Assembly (NCBI GenBank): GCA_963920765.1
Contig: OY987242.1
Coordinates: 39,421,264-39,485,263 of the forward strand
Direction of reading: 5' to 3'
DNA: 64,000 nt
From: Ulota crispa
Taxonomy: Eukaryota; Streptophyta; Bryopsida; Orthotrichales; Orthotrichaceae
Below are positions 34,358 to 45,829 of the stretch, piece by piece (position 1 is the stretch's first letter; every line of letters begins with the position of its first letter). Under the pieces are notes generated by a model that did not search any database, had not been told where the DNA came from, and was given only the letters and a program-made list of their open reading frames with translations. A program made the translations under genes and the position numbers.

Positions 34358-35369
34358 ATGGCCACTTATGAAGGTGAGACACCCTGTGTTGTGGACAAGT
34401 TCAATGGAGACAACTTTTCCTTGTTCAAATTCAAGATGGAGATGGTCTTTAATGAGAAGGATCTTTGGGACATTATAGAGAGCAATCATGAGGTTCCTTC
34501 AAGTGATAGAGACTCCAAGGTCATCTTGGCCTTCAAAAAGCGTAAAAAAACAACGTTTTGCATCTTGTGCACTCACATGGTGGATGCACAAATTCAACAC
34601 GTCAAGTCATGCAAGGGAGCTGCGGAAACATGGAAGACTCTACAAGACATCCATAAGATCAAGGACTTGGCCCATGTGTTGTTCTTGAGGTGTAAGTTCT
34701 TCACCATGAAGATACAAGAGATGGATGACCTCTTGCATCATATTAATAAGATGAAAACTCTTGTGGATCAAGTCGAGGCTCTTGATGTGCCCGTGACGGA
34801 AGGGGACATTGTCATGATGATTTTTGAAAGCTCGCTACCTTCTTTTGAGAATTTGATTGTGGCAATGGAGATCAAGGACGTCAAGGAGCTCACCTTCACA
34901 TAGGTAATGTTGCGGTTGATGCATGAAGTTATAAAGGATGCAAGAGCATCACATTGTAGCTATGGAGAATGCAGCGTTAGTTGCTTGCCACAAGAATGGT
35001 GGAGATTCAACCAAGGTTCAAAGTGAGCCCCTTTTATGCTTCCATTGCGGTAAACCGGGCCATTTTGTTTGTAATTGTTACAAACGCAAGAGTGGCGAAG
35101 GTGAAAAGGCCAACAAGACCAAGGAGGATGAGAGTGGTGAGGACTATGCATTCATGGCCTCTTATGATGGTCCATTGAGTTTGGTAAGTGATTGGATTAT
35201 GAATTCAAGGGCTACCATCTACATGTCACCCCATAGAGTTCATTTTGACACCTTTGAGGCCATTTCAGCAAAAAAGATGTTCATGGGTGATGATTTGGTA
35301 CTCCAAGCCATTAAAAGAGGCTCTGTTTTGGTGGACTCCCTTGTTGAGAGATGCACCAAGGGCATTTGA
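34358..35369 (+). pseudogene. gag: Copia-1 gag and protease
   Basis: Translation probably began at ATG 34358 (MATYEG). The gag part (UBN2-like, residues with KFNGDNFSLFKFKMEM and ETWKTLQDIHKI) runs to a TAG at 34901-34903. After a frame change the zinc knuckle CFHCGKPGHFVCNC (CX2CX4HX4C, 35037-35078) follows. The protease site, normally DSGAT in this family, reads NSRAT near 35200, so the catalytic Asp and the Gly are both replaced. The nucleocapsid binds RNA and the protease would cut the polyprotein; neither can be made intact here. Confidence 0.9.
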
Positions 35370-35582
35370 TTCAAGAATGTGTTGTTTATGCCCAAGTTGC
35401 AAAGCATCATCCTTTCCATGAGCAAGATAGTAGAGGGAGGGGTGAATGTACAATTTGGAAGCCTTGAATGTATTGTGAGGTCTTCTAATGGAGTCACCCA
35501 AGCCATGGCATCATGTGAAGGCAACTTATATTATTTGTGATGCAAAATTGTGTATGGAAGATAGAGTGCCAAAGTTGCTACT

Positions 35583-36780
35583 TCAAAGAAAGACGGGTAG
35601 ATTTTGTGACATCAACGCGTAAGGCACATGAATGTGCAAAGTTTGAGGGTTCTTCCAAACTTGGTGAGTGGCCTTGACCTTATCAAATCCCATGGTGATA
35701 GTTTGCTTAATTGCTTGTGAGGATTGTATTGAAGGCATACAATTACGGCACTTGTTTCCAAAAGATGGTGTCATACATGGCACCAAAGTGTTGGGCATTG
35801 TGGAATCAGATGTGTGTGGCCTCATGAAGATCACGTCTTTGGGTAGAGCAAGGTACTTTTTGACTTTCATTGACGAGTTTTCAAGAAAGATGTGGGTGTA
35901 CCTTCTCAAGGTCAAAAGCAAGTTTTTTGAGCGGTTCAAGGAGTTCAAGGCTTTGGTGGAGAAAGAAGTCGAATACTCCATAAAGATATTGCGGTCAAAC
36001 AACTGGGGGGAGTACACATCTAATCTGTTTGAAGCCTACTTGAAAGCCCAAGGTATTGTGCACCGAACCTCAATTCTACATTTACTACAATAAAATGGAG
36101 TAGCTGAGAGAGCCAATCGTACCATTGTGGAGATAGCTAGGAGCATGATTCATGGCCAAATGCTTGAGTTGGAGTATTTGGCCAGGCGGTGAGCAATGTG
36201 GTGTACATTTGCAATCGATGCCTGAGTAGTGCGGTGCATGACAAGACCTCAGAAGAAGAGTAGAGTTGGAGAAGACCTTTGGTGAAATATGTTAGGGTTA
36301 TTAGGTGTGCTGCATATGCCAAGATTCCCGACGCTTCAAGAACCAAGCTTAATGCGAAGGCGGTGAAATGTTTAATTGGGATATTTTGAGGGTTCCAAAG
36401 CATACATGCTAATTTGTTTGGAGTCTAAGAAGATAATTTGGTGTTGTGATGTGACATTTTGGGAGCTTAAAGATTTGCAAAGAGAGTTGGAATTGGGACC
36501 TTGTGGGAGTAGTGGTGACCTTGTTGTAGATACATCTCCAATGCCTTTGCATGATGATGATGGTGATGATGGAATTGATGAGAACCAACTTTGTGAGAAT
36601 GGAGATTGTGACATTGTGGAGGATACAAATGCAAGCCAAGATGATGAAGGCTGCAAGCTCAAAAAGGTCGCAAAGAAGAAAGAAATACAAGGTATTGTTC
36701 CAAGCGTTGAAGTCAGAGGTAGCCAACATTTGGAAGGCGTGCAGTGGTCTACAAGGATAAGCAAGCCTTCGGAAGAGTGG
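35583..36780 (+). pseudogene. int: Copia-1 integrase
   Basis: A GAG-pre-integrase region with RHMNVQSL and CEDCIEG represents the HHCC zinc motif. The catalytic core is readable: the first Asp in ESDVCGLM, the second in FIDEFSRKMWVYLL, and the Glu in NGVAERANRTIVE. Several stops (for example TAA just before NGVAE) and a frameshift near 36180 interrupt it. The C-terminal acidic linker (HDDDGDDGIDENQ) precedes the RT. The integrase would insert the cDNA in the host genome. Confidence 0.88.
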
Positions 36781-38447
36781 TAGAAGAACCACTTCTTTCC
36801 TTACCAACTTTCTTTTTGGATCATATTAGTGTGGCGCTTATTTATGATCCAATTGCACTTGGGGAGGCTTTGGAGTCTCGCGCTGCAAGCAAGTGGGAGG
36901 CAGCCATAGAGGAAGAGTACCACTCTTTTCATGCAAACGGCACGTGGGAATTGACTACCTTTCCATCTTCTCACAAAGCGGTGGAATACAAATGGGTGTT
37001 CAAGACCAAGAGAGATGCTATGGAGGAGATTGTGCGCCACAGGGTAAGGTTGGTGGCAAGAGGATTCTTTCAAATCCAAAGAGTGGACTTCAACGAGATA
37101 TTTGCTCTTGTGGCCAAGTTCACCACCATACGGTGTATTGTGGCCCTTGGAGCATCATTGGACTTAGAGATGCACCAAATGGATGTGAAGACGGCTTTTT
37201 TCAATGGTTACATGGAAGAAGACATCTACATGGAGTAATGTAAGGAATTTGTGCAACGTAGTTACAAGCACCTTGTTTGCAAGCTTACAAAGTCTTTGTA
37301 TGAGCTTATGCAAGTATGAAGGGCATGGTACCAAAAGATTGATACAAGTCTTTTGGGGTCCTGGTTTTGAAAAGAATGTGGCAGACCATAGCTTGTATTT
37401 TGCACAAGTAGGAGCTCATGTTATGCTTGTGCTTGTAGATGTTGATGATTTGGTCATTCTCTCTAGCAAAGTGGAGACCATGGGTGCATTAAAAGCCAAG
37501 TTGGAAGCGAAGTACAAGATGACGGATTTGGAAGAGTTGCACTATTGCCTTGGAGTGGAGTTTTGGAGAGATTGAAGTGCAAAGACTATCACCATGAGTC
37601 AAATCAAGTATGTAGAAGAAGTGCTGAAGCAGTTTGGCATGGGAGATTCCAAACCCATCGGCACTCCGTTAGACACCAAGGTGAAGTTGGTGAAATTTAG
37701 CATGGAGGAGTATGATGCAGATGCCTTGAGGATGATGAGTGTGCCTTACAAATTAGCTATTAGATCCTTGATATATGCCATGGTAGCTACAAGGGCTGAT
37801 TTGGCCTTTACCATTAGCACGGTGAGCCAACCTATGGCAAAGCCAGAATATAGTCATTGGATGGCAGTAAAGAGGATCATGAGATATCTCAAGGGCATCT
37901 CTCATATGAAATTGTAATTGGAAGGGGGGCACATGTGCTTGGTGGGGTACTGTAATGCAGATTGGGCTGGCGACGTCAACAATAGGAAGTCTACTACAGG
38001 TCATGTATTTAGCCTTGGAGAGGGCATGGTGTCATAAAGTAGCAAAAAGCAACCCACGGTGGCTTTATTCACAACGAAGGCAGAATACATGGCCGCGAGC
38101 CTTTGTACAAGAGAGGCAATGTGGCTAAGACAACTCTTAGAGGATGTGGGGTGTGAGGACATGGAAGGCACCTTGATCTTGTGTGACAATGAAAGTGCCA
38201 TAGCTCTTGCCAAATATCTGATGCACCATGCGAGGACAAAGTACATTGAGGCGCAACACCATTTTGTGAGGGAGAAAGTAGAGTAGGGAAGCATCACATT
38301 GGAGTATTGTCCAATAGAAGATTTGTTGGAGGATGTGATAACAAAGGTGTTGGCAAAAGATAGACATGAGTGTTTGGTAAGAGGCATGGGCATTGGAGAC
38401 TTTGGCCATTTGCAAAGTGGGAGTATTAAAAGGTTGGAATATAGCAT
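36781..38447 (+). pseudogene. pol: Copia-1 reverse transcriptase and RNase H
   Basis: RT blocks: KWVFKTKRDAMEEIVRHRVR, RLVARGFFQ, MDVKTAFFNG (36960-37240), then VLVDVDDLVIL where YVDD is usual, so the two catalytic Asp remain but the Tyr is lost. LEELHYCLGVEF, SVPYKLAIRSLIYAMVATR and MRYLKGIS follow. RNase H has NADWAGD, ALFTTKAEYMAAS and CDNESAIALAK, up to 38286. At least four stops and one frameshift near 37250-37330 prevent expression. Confidence 0.92.
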
Positions 38448-38700
38448 TAGGAATTTGCTCTAGGCCAAAGGAGATATGCTAATTGGGCTATTTAACATTG
38501 GAGCAAGAGCATGTGATAAGTACTTCATTGAGAGCATTAGACAATGGGCGTGGTTATCCTATATGATTAAGCAAAGAGATAGTGGTTGCAAGAGTACATA
38601 GATAAGAGGGTTTGACAACACTCACATCTTTTCTATTTGTATTTTGTACATTTGAGTATACCATGAGTGCTTTTGCTCTTCTATCATCTCTTTGTTTTCA
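38424..38700 (+). repeat. Copia-1 3' LTR (277 bp)
   Basis: It begins TATTAAAAGGTTGG (the TG has become TA) directly after the polypurine tract and ends TTTGTTTTCA. It aligns throughout with 33045-33324. Confidence 0.9.
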
Positions 38701-38858
38701 ATATTAAAGACATGGAAAATGGTACTAACATTCATAAATTCAAACAATTGCATAAGATGACAACACCCACTAACACTGCAACTTAAACCAGAGAATCTGA
38801 AATTGGAATAATTTAACTCAAATTTTGTTGAAACTAATGATTTCTTTGTTTATTACAG

Positions 38859-40344
38859 TGATGGCAGAGAATCGAATTTCCAAAGTTGCTAAATAAGTAA
38901 GGGCAAAACAAAAGAAGAAACTCTTATCCCATTTTGACTAGATAAAGCTGACGGAAGAAAATGTCAGCAAATATAGAGATAAATTTGTTGTTGGTGTATG
39001 TTGGGAACCAAAGGCGTCCCACAATATTGAGTATTGGAAACTTACACTAGTGCCTATGAAGACTGAGCTCAATTTCATGTCAAAATTCAAAACCTGCAAA
39101 CTCAGAGCTTCTCGTGTCACTTGAGGAGAAGGTGACATGGCTTAGCAATGGGTCAAGTGATGTTGTCCTCACCTCTAGCATAACTATCTAACCAAGAGGT
39201 ACAATGAATCAACATAACTTCACGTACGCCATCCTCAGCCAAATGACAACATTTTTTCTATCAGCACAGTGGATGAATTTGACAAACAATGACTCCAACG
39301 GTATCCAAGCAGAACTAGACCAACGGATTGAAAGTGGTTACTATCTAGGTAAGGACGGAGCCCAATTACCTCCAAAGACTCTAGTATCAAGGTGCAACGG
39401 ACTTGTAAAGGATTTCCAACACTTGAAAGAAACAATTATGCTAAATAAACAGAGCTTGGAACCTTTATCCCTAACTCGTGATTACAACAATCAAGGTGGA
39501 CAAAGCTGTGGTTTGCTGGTTATTGAGACTCTAGGTTTACTCTAGAGCAGAACAAAGAGGAAGACAATACGGATCAAAGGTAGGGCTGCACCAGCCAAAG
39601 GACTAACATCGGCTAGTAAAGAAAGACAATAATCAGCAAAGAAGCTAATAGAGAAGTCTAATCTTGCAAAGAGTAGCATTGCCTCTAAAGCTGTCAGTGT
39701 TTCCAAGGATGTTGGAATAAACCAAGAGGATATTGACAACAAAAAGTTGTGCCAGATACATAAGAAGTATTTGGCGAAGTGCATGGACTCATATATCCCA
39801 TTGGTCAAAAACAAGTATTCCAACAGTATAGACCAGCTAGAGACTCTACCACCTCATCTATACATTTGCTGCCTCAAGGAAGCTGGAGTTGGAAAGCCCA
39901 GAACTTCCTTATCCACATGCTTGATCCAAACAATGGGATGACTTTCTACGTAATGCCAAAAGCCCTAATGCAGAAATTGACATCATTTGCTAAAGTGAGG
40001 GATGGGGAGTTTTGGATAATTAATGGGCAATACATGGTGGAGGCTTCAAAGAGAATCTAGACCATGAAGCAGATAGAGGACAAAGCCAATATTTTCAGAA
40101 CCTAGGATTGCTTTGTTCTGTGCAATAAGAAACAAAAGATCATTCACAAAATCTCCGCGTTCTACAACTGAACCAACCACTTCCAAATTTTCTTGCCAGT
40201 ATGGGCCACAATTATTATTGGGGCCCAACACCTAGACCAGTCTTGGGACCCACCTCCCCCAAAAGATGTAAACCGTTGGGTAGGCCAGCATTCAACAATA
40301 GGAAGTTGACCGCAAAGGACATGGTTAATATGGCAAAATACAAG
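38859..40344 (+). pseudogene. Degenerate gene, N-terminal part with ParB/sulfiredoxin-like motif
   Basis: A TTTATTACAG acceptor (38849-38858) precedes ATGGCAGAG at 38861. After a first block (KLTEENVSKYRDKFVVGV) the frame shifts. One frame is then coherent from 39204 to about 39905 with only two stops: NDSNGIQAELDQRIESGYYL, SNLAKSSIASKAVSVSK and ECMDSY-like KCMDSYIPLVKNKYSNS. Another shift leads into GEFWIINGQYMVEASKRI (39995-40058), which matches the ParB/Srx signature DGQHR..AA, then KIIHKISAFYN and TNHFQIFLPVWA. ParB-family domains bind nucleotides and DNA or act as nucleases. The block ends at a consensus donor (CAAG|GTAAGA, 40345). At least six breaks show it is dead. The ParB call rests on one motif and its context. 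Confidence 0.5.
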
Positions 40345-40488
40345 GTAAGAATTAATTTAATCCAAGTTAAACTTCTCTTTCATGAATGTAATCTGGTTTT
40401 ATCAAGGATGCACAGTAGGCCTTGATTTAACTTGACTGGAGTTAAATTACACTTCTCACTCACTACAAATCTTTGTATGAATCTATAG
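40345..40488 (+). other. Intron 1 of the ParB/methyltransferase-like locus
   Basis: GTAAGA donor and ATCTATAG acceptor bound 144 bp of T-rich sequence. It carries the palindrome ATTTAACTTGACTGGAGTTAAAT at 40425-40447 and a half copy near 40366. Confidence 0.6.
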
Positions 40489-42480
40489 GAGTTTGAGAAC
40501 GTAGTTTTTCTTCATTTTGCCATGATTGACATCAAGAAGAACTAGAACGCGTTGAAGAAGAAGAAAAATGTTGACATCCACAATGAGATCAAGATCATAA
40601 CTACACCTCAATTGGTTTACAATTTGTGGAAGGAAGTCATCTTTAGCAACTCAAGGGGGGACCTCATCAACCCCAACACTTGTACAAAATTTAATGCCAA
40701 CAAATTTTGGAATGCCAAAAAAGATGGCGTGATTAGCGGCAAGTTCTTCAAGGGGATGGGAATGTCTCAATGGACAACTTCAAGAAGCTTGCCACACATT
40801 TGTTGAACCGCATCCATAAACGCAACCTTTTGTATCCAAAGGTAGTTATGAAGAAGCCTTTGGATTGTATTCTAGACTGCTACACAACCAAGGATTGGCT
40901 TGAACTGTATAAAAAGAAGTTGCCGGTGCGATGGCAACTCCACAACCTCAACAACAACTTTCATTTGTTCAGTCATAAAGGCGTGTTGAGGGTGGAAGAG
41001 TGGAAGGCTTTCAAGAGAAACTACAACATCACTTTGATTACAATGAACACCCTTGTTACAAGCCCAAGGGAGGAATTTTGTGGCAAAGTGAAGAAAACCT
41101 GCAACAAGAACAAGCCGATTCACACTTTGTCTCCCTACACAAAGGAGTTCTTCTAGCTCTTCTTGAATAGCAAGGGCAAATTCTAGAAACTAGAGGCAAC
41201 TACCTTCCTCAAATCATACGGCATGGCAAATGGCAAACTTGGAGAATGGTCAAACAAAGGCAGGGATGAGTTGCAAGAATTCAAATGTAACTTTGCGCTA
41301 ATTGACTTTTGCAATATTCCAAGAATCATCAGCAAGGGGATATCCTCGGCCCCTTATTTCACAATTTTTCTAGAGGAGTTGGGCAGACAAGCCAAACCTT
41401 GACTGATGGATTTTAATGTCTGGTTCTGGATTGCCAATGACCACAAAACCAAATTGCTGCTGAGGTCGTACATGTGTGCCAAATTAGTTGCATAGTGCAA
41501 TCTACCCCCTTGTCAGAACAAGCTCTTTAAAGATCTACTTGAATGGATAGCAAAGTAAAAGGCTCCTTTGTAATTGATGTTCCTCATCAAGAAGGGCTTG
41601 GGGTTTAAAAAAGGTCAAATCCCCAACTAATTCAACCCACTAGTAGCCAACGCCTGACAAGTTTCTCTAGTTGGGACAATACAACGAGCTGCTATATAGG
41701 ATCTACAACATTGAATTGAGAATGGAGTTCTATTTGAAGATGTTAGATATGTTTTGCAAATCAAATGATGGAGTTGTCTCCATTTTTGGTGGAGGGGAGA
41801 TCATCTGCGTTGCTTGGGTGAGTGTCCTTTAACTTGACCCAAGTTAAATCCATGCTGCTCCTTCACGCATCTCCACTAGATTGCCATGTGCTGATTTTTT
41901 TCTTTAGGATCTCCTTGCTGTCTGCGTTAGTTCCATTTAACTCAACCGAGTTAAATCCTTTCAACCCTTCTAACTAGTTTATGCCATCTACTCAAATGAG
42001 TTCCTTGAAGCATTTTGTCATAATGGACAAAGAATACAAGGAGAGGTTCCTTGAGCTCACATTTGGGTCAAGAAATATAGACAAGGACAATTTCCTTGAG
42101 TCCAAATATTTGCTTGACCAAAGCAAATACGCCAAGAAAGAGGAGGCAAAAAGATCATTGTCATTTGTGCGTAAGAACACAAGCATTGACAAGGAAAAAC
42201 AGAAGATCTACAAGGAGGAGGAGCAGAAGGAGGAAAGAAACAAAAGAGATAATCCTATAAACCATGACTCAGATGAGTTGAATTGTTGGAACAACATTCC
42301 CCAAGAGCAACCTACACCAAATCCATCAACACCTCTAGTTTCTAATGCAGATTTTGATTCAAGTGATTCCTCAAGTTCATTGGATGTGTAGGAAACAAGT
42401 CCAATTCCAACTCTTCGGCGTAGCAAGAGGAAACAAGTTGTCTCTTCAATGGTTTCAAAAGAGCAAAAGGTGATTATGAA
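40489..42480 (+). pseudogene. DNA methyltransferase-like part of the same degenerate locus
   Basis: Blocks in order: IITTPQLVYNLWKEVIFSN and FKGMGMSQ (40489-40770); LELYKKKLPVRWQL, FSHKGVLRVEEWKAF and KRNYNITLITMNTLV (40770-41156); then, past stops, NFALIDFCNIPR and FTIFLEELGRQAKP; and YNELLYRIYNIELRMEF, DMFCKSNDGVVSIFGGGE (41740-41805). The last string has the shape of SAM-binding motif I of N4/N6 methyltransferases (D.V.D.F.G.G), and the ALID/ICN region could correspond to a degraded DPPY. An intron follows at 41818. After it DKEYKERFLELTFGSRNID and a Lys/Glu-rich stretch lead to an acidic Ser tail. I rate the methyltransferase assignment as tentative. Six or more stops are present. Confidence 0.4.
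41818..41907 (+). other. Intron 2 of the ParB/methyltransferase-like locus
   Basis: GTGAGT donor and TTCTTTAG acceptor, 90 bp. It holds the palindrome TTTAACTTGACCCAAGTTAAA at 41828-41848. A third palindrome ATTTAACTCAACCGAGTTAAAT (41935-41956) follows 28 bp into the next block, perhaps in a very short further intron. Confidence 0.55.
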
Positions 42481-43574
42481 CTTTGTGTAGGAGGCTATGG
42501 ATAAATACAACTCACAAATCAAGAAGAGAACAAGCGAGCCTGAAAAGACACGCAAAAGTTCATGACAAATATGGCAGAGGCCTTATTGAAGACTATCCCA
42601 GCAATGGTTCAAAGTATTGTTGCCAATATAATGGCAGGCACGCCTCTACAAATTTCTATTCCTCGTGGCAATTCAAGCCCTTTCATAATCAAAAACCGTG
42701 CCCATGGAACTGTCGACAGTGCTTGCAGAGATCTTTTAGAGTTGCTTACTTGGTCGCAATTGCAGAATACCCTGCAGCCAATGCCGTCTCAACCGTCCTC
42801 GACAACTCATCCTATTAAATAGCTTGTAGGTGTTTGCTCAGTTTAATTAGAGACTGCGACCACCACACCTGCAAAAACCAATCCTTTATCAAACAAACTA
42901 GCCAAGGACATTTCTTTAGTGGATGTCGCAATTAGCACAAACAAAGCGCCATAGGCAAAAGAGCAAAAGCATCCAGAGCAGTCACTAGGCCCTGTGACTG
43001 CTACTCCTCTAGGTTGTTCCCAGCGATTCTTTATCTATCAATTCAACTCAAATTGAATTGAATGGTCTTCCATTCAATCTTGCTAGTTAGAGTTTTAGCA
43101 TACTGAAACTTCTTAAGCAGATTCATTGACCGTGTACACATCTATTAATATTTTCCCCTTGGGGGCTATAATAAATGCATATTTTTCACACATATCTTGT
43201 CACTTATAATGTCCATATTGGCAAGGCCACTCAATATCAAACTTGAAACTCCATATCCTCCCATGGATGAAGTTCAGTTCTTCCCCACATCTAATTCCCC
43301 ATAGCGTTGTCTCCAAGAATCTGCTGCCCCATCAAATTCAGTGGATCAAGTAGGAGCTAATCCCTCTAAAGCCATAGATTACAGTTCTGATGAACATGAT
43401 AGTCCCTCTAGAAATGAAGTTTGGATCATTCAAGGTGAGGACTTTGAGTTTGAGATGGATGGTGGTGTTTGTGATGTAGAATTTCTAGAGAGTTCATCAA
43501 CGCTTATGAAGATTGATGATGTCAAAGACTCACCTATTGAAGATGAAGGGCCATTGAATCGCGTAGACTCCTAA
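42481..43574 (+). pseudogene. C-terminal part of the ParB/methyltransferase-like locus
   Basis: A frame at 42562-42822 reads EALLKTIPAMVQSIVANIMAG and FIIKNRAHGTVDSACRDLLE. After several frame changes a clean acidic tail at 43341-43574 has DYSSDEHDSPSRNEVWI and GEDFEFEMDGGVCDVEF and ends with TAA. It is probably the C-terminus of the gene that begins near 38859, but exon junctions are not certain. No catalytic motif is seen. Confidence 0.35.
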
Positions 43575-43794
43575 ATTGTTATGATTTACATGGGGTGATT
43601 TAGCATGTTTGATAGTCATGTCTTGTGCTCTATATCTGTTTGTTGTGTGTAGAGTACTTCTTGGTTAGGGTCAATAAAACTCTTGCAAGCATTCATTTAA
43701 TATTTGTCTGCACATTCTTTTGTATTTGTGAATAAGATTGTAGATGGAATGCAAGCATTACACTAGGTAAACGAGTTCCTTCAGCAATCTGGTC

Positions 43795-44420
43795 CACTGT
43801 GAGACTAAAATGGCTTCATGTGTTCTTTGGTATCAATAGGGTCCTTTGAGTGGTTGAGAATAAGAGATATCTCTACATGGAAAATATATATAGTTACACA
43901 TTCAATGTGCACCCTAATCTGGAGCAACTCAATCTTCCTGTACGCCAAGTAGTTATCCATCCACATTACAAAGAGTTCTTGAAAGAATTACTAAGCATAT
44001 CAATCGTGTGGATATGGGCCACCATGCGTGTGCATACAGCCGTACTTATTTGCAAGTACCTATTCAAGGACCTGCCCTTCCCAAGTCTTGTTCATGGTCA
44101 AAAGCATTGCGACCAGCTACCATGTAGTACATTGAGCAAGAATCATGTTATGTCTAGGGTTCCAAGAAGTAGGAAGAACTTGTTTTTCAAGGATCTTTAT
44201 AAGTGGTACTTTTAGAACAAACTCCTCTTCCTCTCCAAAAAAACACAATGTTTGTGGATGACTCTTTGGCTCAGCATGTACAGAACACTCCAGAGAATGT
44301 GGAGCTGCAGAAGAGGTGGATCCACAAGTTGGATGGCGTACACAATAGGTTCCTTGTGGAAAATCTTTTGCCTTCAATTCTATGCCTTGAATTGACGGGG
44401 AGAGATAGTCTAGTGTCTTT
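43795..44420 (+). pseudogene. FCP1/NIF-type HAD phosphatase remnant
   Basis: Three family landmarks are seen in order. Motif I, normally DLNG(I/V)LC, appears as D-stop-NGFMC near 43804-43825. The middle part reads HPHYKEFLKELLSISIVWIWATMRVHTAV in part (43955-44045), matching the 'RP..KEFLE..' and 'IWS..' strings of FCP1-like domains. Motif III appears as NTMFVDDSLAQHVQNTPENV (44245-44305), matching the VDDSP loop. A YLFKDLPFPSLVHGQKHCDQ block lies between. Such enzymes are Mg-dependent phosphatases of the DxDx(T/V) class. Stops and a frameshift near 44216 make it inactive. Confidence 0.55.
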
Positions 44421-45284
44421 TAGGAGTTCAGACAATTTAGGTTGTAAATTGAGAAAAATTGGCCCTAACACTTTTGACTACAACAATGATCTAAATGCTG
44501 TGAAGGAAATGAATACTATGTTCCTCCAATGCTTTGATCAACATGGAAATTGGGTTACATAAGCTTAAGTTGGCATGTAGTTTCTTGGTTCCCTTTTATC
44601 TCACATTAACTGCCATATTTGTGGACTATGAACAGTTTGCTACTTTGCAACAGGATGTGCGGTGCATCATGTTCTTGGCAGCCATTGCGCAATCATCAAT
44701 GGAGTATTCCACCATGCCTGTGGATGACAATGTTGTTGATAGTCCTCCCAGTGGTGGGAAATGTCCTCTGTCTATGAGCTCTCCTTTGCCACTAAGGTGC
44801 CGTCATTGGTTGTGTTTACTTAAAATTCTAATTGAGAAGAATTCCGTACCTCAAAGGCAGCTCTATGGCAAAGATGAAGATACAATTATTGTTGCTACTT
44901 TGGATCGAAAGATTTTTGTTCTTGGAATTTTCAATTTTGTTTGTTTATGTGCTTGATGAATATTCTAGAATGCAATTAATTGTCTAATGTTGCTTGTTTT
45001 TATAGTGCCCAAATTTTTTGTCAAACTACGGTGCAATCAATCTAAGACAACCCACATTGTCCAAGGATTGTCAACATCCTTTACCACAATCTTGGTTAAG
45101 GGCTGTTGGACAACGTCTTTGCATGACTCATAATAGGCATTTTCCTCTTCCTATTGGCAAGCGTCCTTGGAACGCATGGGAAGAAAAGTCCTTGAAGATG
45201 CAAGTACTAGAACAAAATTGGCACTCACAAGGAAACAATTCTGGATATAGTTGTGGACCCAAAATAATGAAGACTTTAGAATAG
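44421..45284 (+). pseudogene. Two-exon remnant, unknown
   Basis: Readable blocks are LTAIFVDYEQFATLQQDVRC and IMFLAAIAQSSMEYS (44600-44712), SVPQRQLYGKDEDTIIVATL (44845-44905), then, after a possible intron ending TTTTTATAG near 45005, RPWNAWEEKSLKMQVLEQNW (45165-45225) to TAG at 45282-45284. It may be the downstream part of the phosphatase gene. I do not recognise the family. Confidence 0.3.
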
Positions 45285-45714
45285 CTAAAAAATAGGTCAC
45301 ATTCATAGGTTTGAGATTACAACATTGAATACTCTCTCAATTTAAGAATGTATAGTATCCAGTTTGTAGTGATGCTACTAGCTCTATCTTTCAATGGCAT
45401 GTACCTTACTACCAAAATTTGCAATACCGTATGCCTTAGAGCGTTCTAAGGCATTTTCAAATTACATTCAATAGTTTATCTCATAGTCTTTATTATGTTT
45501 GTGTTACTCATAGCTTGTTTCATAGTAATGAGTTTAATTCTATAGGAGAATGCAAAATATTTTAAATTCTTTCAATTTTTAACTACTTCTATGTGAACGC
45601 AATGATTCATTTATGTTCACATACAACTTATTATGATGAATATGTTATGTGTACGGCTTCTAGAATCTCTCATTTCACTACAAAACTCTCATTTTAGTGA
45701 ATATGGTGTTTTTG
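45285..45714. other. AT-rich spacer, no gene seen
   Basis: It lies between the degenerate gene cluster and arm B. Nothing can be supported. Confidence 0.4.
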
Positions 45715-45829
45715 GCCCTTGGCCATTCACAAATTTTTAAATCAAATGCTAACCATACTTTCTTAATCAAGCAAAACTAATGCTAACCAAGTCTATTATA
45801 TTAGTGGACCCATGCACTTGCCATTCCAA

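Larger units (their letters stand above)
33045..38700 (+). mobile_element. Copia-1, complete but inactive Ty1/Copia retrotransposon
   Basis: Two 280-bp LTRs enclose a leader, gag with a CCHC zinc knuckle, protease, integrase, reverse transcriptase and RNase H in Copia order. The polypurine tract AAAGTGGGAG (38414-38423) touches the 3' LTR. A weak primer-binding site (AGGTTATGGGCCC, near 33326) is a poor match to the initiator-Met tRNA site of plant Copia. Many stops and frameshifts break all genes. The element lies between two unrelated degenerate ORFs and may sit in an intron of the downstream locus, whose first visible exon starts at 38859 after a TTATTACAG acceptor. Confidence 0.95.
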
